Below are positions 6,836 through 10,021 of a stretch of 10,021 nt of DNA, piece by piece (positions within the stretch are counted from its first letter, which is position 1; each line of letters begins with the position of its first letter). The translations under genes and the position numbers were made by a program. This stretch comes from CAZKTS01 sp964555735 (GTDB lineage: Bacteria > Actinomycetota > Acidimicrobiia > IMCC26256 > PALSA-555), in the NCBI GenBank assembly GCA_964555735.1, contig CAZKTS010000284.1, positions 1 through 10,021 on the forward strand, written 5' to 3'. The notes under the pieces were generated by a model. That model worked only from the letters and a program-made list of their open reading frames with translations, did not search any database and had not been told where the DNA came from.

Positions 6836-6847
6836 GGAACGTGTTCT
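6836..6847 (+). promoter_or_regulatory. KstR-type TetR operator candidate upstream of SDR-TetR operon
   Basis: GGAACGTGTTCT has GAAC and GTTC half-sites around a 2-nt centre. With flanking bases (6835-6848) it matches 13 of 14 positions of the KstR consensus TNNAACNNGTTNNA, failing only the last A. It lies 15 nt before the SDR ATG, in promoter position, upstream of an operon that encodes a KstR-like regulator. Autoregulation is therefore the natural reading. Confidence 0.65.
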
Positions 6848-6862
6848 CGTTTCCGTGCGACG

Positions 6863-7615
6863 ATGACCGGCGTGGAGCTCGAGGGCAAGGTCGCGGTCGT
6901 CACCGGCGCGGCCTCGGGGATCGGCCGCGCGAGCGCACTCGCGTTCGCGGCCGCCGGGTGCTCCGTCGTCGTCGCCGACATCGACGAGGCCGGCGGCGAG
7001 GAGACCGTCGCGCTGGTGCATGACCAGGCCTCTGCGCCGGCGATGTTCGTCCGCACCGACGTCACCGAGCCGCGGTCGCTCGAAGCGATGTTCGCCGCGG
7101 CCGTCGAGGCGTTCGGCGGGGTCGACGTGGTGCACAACAACGCGGGGCTGGTGTGCGGCGAGCCGTTCTGGCCCGACATCACGCCGGAGAACCTGCTCCG
7201 CACGATGAACGTCAACCTCGGCGGCGTCGTGCTCGGGACGCGCCTCGCGATCCCGCTGCTGCGCCAGCGGGGCGGCGGCGCGATCGTCAACACCGCGTCG
7301 ATGGCGGCGCTGTACCCGATGACCGTCGACCCGATCTACTCGGCGACGAAGGCGGGCGTCGTGATGTTCACGCGCGCGTGCGCGGAGCTGGCGAGCGAGA
7401 ACATCCGGGTCAACGTGGTGCTGCCGGGCCTGGTCGACACGCCGCTGCTGCCGAAGACCGGCGACGGCGAGAGCTGGGCCGACTGGGCGCACCTGTCCAA
7501 GGAGCACATGGGCATCCTCGAGGCGTCGGAGGTGGCCGAGGCGGTGCTCGACCTCGTGCGCGACGACACCGCCGTCGCCCAGGAGCGCGTCGTGGGCGCG
7601 CTGCCGCAGGTCTGA
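6863..7615 (+). CDS. Short-chain dehydrogenase/reductase (classical SDR)
   Basis: This is a 250-residue Rossmann-fold NAD(P)-dependent oxidoreductase, likely acting on a hydroxyl/keto group of a lipid or steroid-like intermediate. The cofactor motif TGAASGIG is at 14-21. Asp39 at the end of beta-2 (VVVADID) favours NAD(H) over NADP(H). NNAG (92-95), Asn118 in NVNLGG, Ser146, Tyr159 and Lys163 (YSATK) make up a complete catalytic tetrad. PGLVDTPL (about 191-198) is the usual substrate-loop start. The length is standard. The ATG at 6863 is preferred; a GTG nine bases later (6872) would also leave the fold intact. It follows a KstR-type operator by 15 nt and is 4 nt upstream of the TetR gene, so the two are almost certainly cotranscribed. 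The substrate is not determinable from sequence. Confidence 0.94.
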   Translation: MTGVELEGKVAVVTGAASGIGRASALAFAAAGCSVVVADIDEAGGEETVALVHDQASAPAMFVRTDVTEPRSLEAMFAAAVEAFGGVDVVHNNAGLVCGEPFWPDITPENLLRTMNVNLGGVVLGTRLAIPLLRQRGGGAIVNTASMAALYPMTVDPIYSATKAGVVMFTRACAELASENIRVNVVLPGLVDTPLLPKTGDGESWADWAHLSKEHMGILEASEVAEAVLDLVRDDTAVAQERVVGALPQV

Positions 7616-7619
7616 CGCC

Positions 7620-8198
7620 GTGGTGGTCAACAGCGAGACGCTCACCCCGAACCAGGCGGCCCGTCGTGAGCGGGTGCTCGACGCCGCGCTCAGCCTCGCC
7701 GCCGACGGCGGCTACGACGCGGTGCAGATGCGCGACGTCGCGACGCACGCGCAGGTCGCGCTCGGGACGATCTACCGGTACTTTTCGTCGAAGGACCACC
7801 TGCTGGCCGCGTGCCAGGTGGAGCTCTGGAAGGCGCAGGAGGAGCGGTTCGGCGAGCGCCCACCCGACGGCACGACGCCGTCGGCACGGGTGCTGAGCGT
7901 GATCGACCGCGCCATGCGCGGCGCCGAGCGCGAGCCGCAGCGGACCGCGGCGCTCATCACCGCGTCGGCGTCGCCCGACCCCGCGGTGCGCGACTGCCAG
8001 ATCCAGATCATGGCGATCATGGACTCGGTGCTCGAGGGCGCGATGGCCGACGACGTCGACGAGCCCCGCCGCGCCCAGATCGCGATGACGATCCGTCAGG
8101 TCTGGTTCGCCATGCTCCTCGGCTGGGTCAACGGCTGGAACGACGCCGCCACCGTCAACGCCCAGCTCGAAGCCACCGCCCGCCTCCTCCTGGACTGA
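7620..8198 (+). CDS. TetR-family regulator, KstR-like
   Basis: This is a 192-residue TetR repressor with an N-terminal DNA-binding domain and a C-terminal ligand-binding/dimer domain. The helix-turn-helix MRDVATHAQVALGTIYRYFS covers 37-56, followed by SKDHLLAA. The stretch ERVLDAALSLAADGGYDAVQ and the later VWFAMLLGWVNGW and ATARLLLD closely resemble what I recall of mycobacterial KstR, the acyl-CoA-steroid-responsive repressor of cholesterol catabolism. I could not run an alignment, so the symbol is left blank. KstR-type sites lie upstream of its own operon (6836-6847) and of the DUF35 gene (9439-9450). The GTG at 7620 follows the SDR stop by 4 nt; a second GTG at 7623 is possible. The stop codon is followed within a few bases by the first hairpin repeat. 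Other lipid-degradation TetR types remain possible. Confidence 0.9.
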   Translation: MVVNSETLTPNQAARRERVLDAALSLAADGGYDAVQMRDVATHAQVALGTIYRYFSSKDHLLAACQVELWKAQEERFGERPPDGTTPSARVLSVIDRAMRGAEREPQRTAALITASASPDPAVRDCQIQIMAIMDSVLEGAMADDVDEPRRAQIAMTIRQVWFAMLLGWVNGWNDAATVNAQLEATARLLLD

Positions 8199-8203
8199 AG
8201 GCG

Positions 8204-8254
8204 CTTGGCGGAGAGTGTGGGGGGCAGCGGTTGCCCCCTCAGATCTCCGCCAAG
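8204..8254. repeat. Hairpin repeat A (outer left, 51 nt)
   Basis: CTTGGCGGAGA (8204-8214) pairs perfectly with TCTCCGCCAAG (8244-8254). Inside it GGGGGCA (8220-8226) pairs with TGCCCCC (8232-8238). The stems are separated by a 5x5 internal loop and capped by a 5-nt loop. It begins 5 nt after the TetR stop and may act as a terminator, although no T-tract follows. Confidence 0.9.
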
Positions 8255-8281
8255 GGGTCGGCGTCCACCGCCCGCCCAGTC

Positions 8282-8322
8282 TGGAGAGCGTGAGGGGCAC
8301 TGAGTGCCCCCTCGGCTCTCCA
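8282..8322. repeat. Hairpin repeat B (inner left, 41 nt)
   Basis: TGGAGAGC (8282-8289) pairs with GCTCTCCA (8315-8322), and GGGGCAC (8294-8300) pairs with GTGCCCC (8304-8310) around TGA. It is the same family as repeat A but has shorter outer arms. It is separated from A by 27 nt and lies about 50 nt before the proposed start of the nuclease gene. Confidence 0.9.
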
Positions 8323-8370
8323 AACAGGCGGAGCTGGGTAACGCGTGACGGCCAGGGCGGTCGGTGGAGC

Positions 8371-9282
8371 GTGCTCGATCCGGAGATTGCCGAGGTGGTC
8401 GTGCGCCAGCACGGCGTGCTCACTCGCTCGCAGGCTTTGGCCGTCGGCCTGTCGCGCGACCAGATCCGATACCGCGTGCGGACGCGCCGATGGTTGAAGG
8501 TCGGCGAGGGCGTGTACCGGGTCGCGGGATATCCCACGTCATCGCGGACGGCACTGTGGGCCGCGTGCCTCGGGCCCGGACACGGAGCGGTCGTCTCGCA
8601 CGAGGCCGCGGCCGCGCTGCACGGCTTGGCGAGCTTTCGCCCGGGGCCGACGGTCGTGACGGTGGCACACGCGAACGCTCGCCTCGCGGGCTTGGCCACG
8701 GTCCACCAGTCCCGTCGTCTCTTCGACGACCACGTGATGGACCTCGACGGCCTGCCCGTGACCACCGTGGCCCGGACGATCATCGACCTCGCCGCGCTCT
8801 ACCGGCAGCCGAGGCTGGAGGTCGTCGTCGACGACGCCCTCGCGCGTCGGGTGCTCAGCATCGACGAGCTCCTCGTCGTGTTCGACGACCTCGTGTCGCC
8901 GGGGCGGCGGGGGCTCGGGATCATCCGACGGCTGCTCGCGGTCCGACAGCCGGGATACGTCGCCCCGTCGACCGCCGCCGAGTCGAAGCTCCTGCGAGCA
9001 TTGCGCATCGGTGGTCTCCCGCGGCCGGTGCTCCAGTTCCCGCACCCCGGCGTCGGGATCGACGGCTTCGTCGACGCGGCGTACCCCGACCATCGTCTCT
9101 TGCTCGAGGTCGACGGCCGACGCTGGCACACCCGCGAGCGCGACTTCGCCAAGGACCGGGCGCGCGACAACGCCGCCACCGCCGCCGGCTTCCGAACCCT
9201 CCGCTTCACCTGGGACGACGTCAACCGGCACGCCGACTCGGTCGCCAGCCAGGTACGCGCCGTCCTCGGGCACGCCGCCTGA
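8371..9282 (+). CDS. AbiEi-like N-terminal domain / DUF559 nuclease-fold protein
   Basis: This is a 303-residue two-part protein. The N-terminal region (about 1-130) resembles the winged-helix and adjoining domain of AbiEi-type antitoxins, with RQHGVLTRSQALAVGLS (12-28), an arginine-rich stretch RYRVRTRRW (33-41) and SHEAAAALHGL (76-86). The C-terminal region (about 200-300) is DUF559, a Vsr/PD-(D/E)XK-like nuclease domain, with Glu204, Asp231 in GIDGF and LLEVDGRRWH (Glu246, Asp248), then FRTLRFTWDDV. The nuclease residues look intact. No AbiEii-type nucleotidyltransferase toxin gene is next to it, so a type IV toxin-antitoxin pair is not supported here. The start at GTG 8371 is tentative: an in-frame GTG at 8215 lies inside hairpin A and is rejected, and the GGAG before 8371 is too close to be a normal ribosome site. 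It is flanked by mirrored hairpin repeats. Actual function is unknown. Confidence 0.85.
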   Translation: MLDPEIAEVVVRQHGVLTRSQALAVGLSRDQIRYRVRTRRWLKVGEGVYRVAGYPTSSRTALWAACLGPGHGAVVSHEAAAALHGLASFRPGPTVVTVAHANARLAGLATVHQSRRLFDDHVMDLDGLPVTTVARTIIDLAALYRQPRLEVVVDDALARRVLSIDELLVVFDDLVSPGRRGLGIIRRLLAVRQPGYVAPSTAAESKLLRALRIGGLPRPVLQFPHPGVGIDGFVDAAYPDHRLLLEVDGRRWHTRERDFAKDRARDNAATAAGFRTLRFTWDDVNRHADSVASQVRAVLGHAA

Positions 9283-9290
9283 ACGCTTGG

Positions 9291-9331
9291 CGGAGAGCCG
9301 AGGGGGCACTGGGTGCCCCCCACGCTCTCCA
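9291..9331. repeat. Hairpin repeat C (inner right, 41 nt)
   Basis: GGAGAGC (9292-9298) pairs with GCTCTCC (9324-9330), and GGGGGCAC (9302-9309) pairs with GTGCCCCC (9313-9320) around TGG. It is the inverted counterpart of repeat B with 37 of 41 positions identical. Its left edge carries the extra family sequence GAACGCTTGG (9281-9290), which overlaps the nuclease stop codon. Confidence 0.9.
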
Positions 9332-9358
9332 GACCGTCCGGGCTCGCCGCCGCGAACG

Positions 9359-9409
9359 CTTGGTGGAGAGCCCAGGGGGCACTGCGTGCCCCGCACGCTC
9401 TCCGCCAAG
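9359..9409. repeat. Hairpin repeat D (outer right, 51 nt)
   Basis: CTTGGTGGAGAGC (9359-9371) pairs with GCTCTCCGCCAAG (9397-9409) with one G-T wobble. GGGGCAC (9376-9382) pairs with GTGCCCC (9386-9392) around TGC. It is the inverted counterpart of repeat A with about 40 of 51 positions identical, and is separated from C by 27 nt. It ends 29 nt before the downstream operator. Confidence 0.9.
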
Positions 9410-9438
9410 GGGTTGGCCTGCACTTGCGGGGCGAAAAC

Positions 9439-9450
9439 GGAACCTGTTCT
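9439..9450 (+). promoter_or_regulatory. KstR-type TetR operator candidate upstream of DUF35 gene
   Basis: GGAACCTGTTCT shares 10 of 12 bases with the site at 6836-6847, differing only in the 2-nt centre. With flanks (9438-9451) it matches 13 of 14 positions of TNNAACNNGTTNNA, failing only the first T. It ends 9 nt before the GTG at 9460 and overlaps TCTAAT (9448-9453), which sits at -12 to -7 and may be the -10 box of a leaderless transcript. Confidence 0.65.
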
Positions 9451-9459
9451 AATCCCGCC

Positions 9460-9918
9460 GTGGCTGACCAGCGGGAGACGACGACCCACACGATCGAGTT
9501 CCCGTACACCCGGACCCTCGGACCGGTGTACAGCGCGTTCCTGACGGGACTCCGTGACGGGCAGATCCTCGGGATCCCCTCCAAGGACGGCCGGGTGCTC
9601 TGCCCGCCGACCGAATGGGACCCCACCACCGGTGAAGGGCTCGACCCCGACCTCGTCGAGGTCGGCCCGGGCGGCGTGGTGGAGACGTGGGCGTGGGTCA
9701 CCGAGCCCACCCGCAAGCACCCGATCGACCACCCGTTCGCGTTCGCGCTCATCAAGCTCGACGGCGCCGACACCGCGATCATGCACGCGGTCGACGCCGG
9801 CTCGATGGACGCGATGAGCACGGGCATGCGCGTCACCGCGCGCTTCAAGGACCGCGCCGACCGCATCGGGCACATCGCCGACGTCGCGTTCGTCCCCGAG
9901 TCCGGGAAGGGGTCCTGA
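9460..9918 (+). CDS. DUF35 OB-fold acyl-CoA-associated protein lacking zinc cysteines
   Basis: This is a 152-residue DUF35 protein. DUF35 proteins usually have an N-terminal helix plus rubredoxin-like zinc ribbon and a C-terminal OB fold, and act as partners of thiolases, lipid-transfer-type aldolases or hydratases. The entry helix YTRTLGPVYSAFLTGLRDGQ (16-35) is typical. The segment that should carry the Cys pairs reads ILGIPSKDGRVLCPP (36-50), with only one Cys (48) in the whole protein, so no zinc site can form. The OB-fold core follows, GVVETWAWV (72-80), FAFALIKLDGADTAIMHAVD and GMRVTARF. From memory, the N-terminal half of the two-domain Mycobacterium tuberculosis protein Rv3521 has a similar Cys-less form. 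The GTG start at 9460 lacks a Shine-Dalgarno sequence and is probably leaderless. It overlaps the next ORF by 1 nt (TGATG). Confidence 0.85.
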   Translation: MADQRETTTHTIEFPYTRTLGPVYSAFLTGLRDGQILGIPSKDGRVLCPPTEWDPTTGEGLDPDLVEVGPGGVVETWAWVTEPTRKHPIDHPFAFALIKLDGADTAIMHAVDAGSMDAMSTGMRVTARFKDRADRIGHIADVAFVPESGKGS

Positions 9919-10021
9919 TGAGCACGACCGAGCCCACCGTCGACCCGAACGCGCCCGTCGAGGGCATGGACTACTTCATGCACCTCGACTACCACGAGCT
10001 CGTCTGCCCGTCGGTGCGTCG
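9918..10021 (+). CDS. Start of an unassigned ORF, cut by window end
   Basis: The ATG at 9918 overlaps the DUF35 stop (TGATG), so translational coupling is likely. Only about 34 residues are visible: a Pro/Thr-rich start, then EGMDYFMHLDYHELVCPSVR. I do not recognise the family from this fragment. By context it could be the second, zinc-binding DUF35 partner, a hydratase or a thiolase-like protein. A second DUF35 is my weak preference, because Rv3521-type proteins fuse two such domains. Confidence 0.6.
   Translation, partial: MSTTEPTVDPNAPVEGMDYFMHLDYHELVCPSVR

Larger units (their letters stand above)
8204..9409. other. Candidate repeat-bounded module: mirrored hairpin pairs around an AbiEi/DUF559 gene
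   Basis: Left pair A-27 nt-B (8204-8322) and right pair C-27 nt-D (9291-9409) are each 119 nt. They align in inverted orientation without gaps, about 91 of 119 identical by hand count (37/41 inner hairpins, 14/27 spacers, 40/51 outer hairpins). The single gene between them has its stop codon touching the right repeat. No target-site duplication is obvious outside the ends, and no known transposase is present. Whether the unit moves, insulates transcription or binds the encoded protein is unknown. Confidence 0.45.

Noticed and set aside
6872..7615. GTG at 6872 as the SDR start
   Set aside because: It would give an equally intact fold, but the ATG at 6863 is the stronger codon; neither has a clear Shine-Dalgarno sequence, so this remains a close alternative.
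8215..8370. Upstream extension of the nuclease gene to the in-frame GTG at 8215
   Set aside because: This start lies inside hairpin A, and the extension would translate both hairpins and their spacer. The AbiEi-like domain begins only after 8371.
7410..8783. Long minus-strand frame across the SDR, TetR and repeat region
   Set aside because: Low-complexity Arg/Ala/Pro composition, no recognisable domain, antisense to two well-supported genes and running through the hairpins.
8371..9282. Type IV toxin-antitoxin system
   Set aside because: Only the AbiEi-like N-terminal region is present; there is no AbiEii nucleotidyltransferase gene on either side.
8204..9409. CRISPR array or typical rho-independent terminators as explanation of the repeats
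   Set aside because: There are only four units, in mirrored orientation with a gene between them and no regular spacers. No T-tract follows any stem, so ordinary intrinsic terminators do not explain the shared architecture either.
8539..9873. Long minus-strand frame across the nuclease, right hairpins and DUF35 gene
   Set aside because: It crosses the repeat pair and two plus-strand genes with intact family motifs; composition looks like a high-GC shadow.

Overview
The window is about 10 kb of very GC-rich DNA (roughly 70% by eye), densely packed with genes, many starting with GTG and one with TTG. It has several probable leaderless starts, KstR-like TetR regulation, and families used in actinobacterial acyl-CoA and lipid catabolism. 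This points to a high-GC actinobacterium. A free-living, Acidimicrobiia-like lineage is possible, but that is inference and no marker gene settles it.

Layout. (1) Plus strand, 1-1939: the 3' end of an acyl-CoA dehydrogenase subunit, then an alpha/beta hydrolase and a SnoaL-like (NTF2-fold) protein that probably form an operon. (2) Minus strand, 6194 down to 1965: a four-gene operon of amidohydrolase-2, family III (CaiB/BaiF) CoA-transferase, limonene-epoxide-hydrolase/SnoaL-like protein and secreted M1 metallopeptidase. All three junctions are 4-nt stop/start overlaps (ATGA, GTGA, GTGA). (3) A short divergent region, 6195-6248, with a -10-like hexamer facing each way and no Shine-Dalgarno sequence. 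It drives the minus operon and a plus-strand low-molecular-weight protein tyrosine phosphatase. (4) Plus strand, 6863-8198: a classical SDR dehydrogenase and a KstR-like TetR regulator 4 nt apart, preceded by a KstR-type operator. (5) 8204-9409: one gene with an AbiEi-like N-terminus and a DUF559 nuclease C-terminus, flanked on each side by a pair of hairpin repeats. The right pair is the mirror image of the left pair, 119 nt each, alignable without gaps. (6) Plus strand, 9460 to the end: a second KstR-like operator, a DUF35 OB-fold protein without its zinc cysteines, and the start of an overlapping gene.

How the parts fit. The acyl-CoA dehydrogenase, CoA-transferase, SnoaL-like putative dehydratases, SDR and DUF35 protein are all expected in CoA-dependent breakdown of a sterol-like, terpenoid or other complex lipid. 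The TetR protein resembles KstR, and both operator candidates match 13 of 14 consensus positions (TNNAACNNGTTNNA), so it probably controls its own SDR operon and the DUF35 operon. The least explained part is the nuclease gene between mirrored hairpin pairs, which sits between the two operator-controlled units and looks like an inserted repeat-bounded module.
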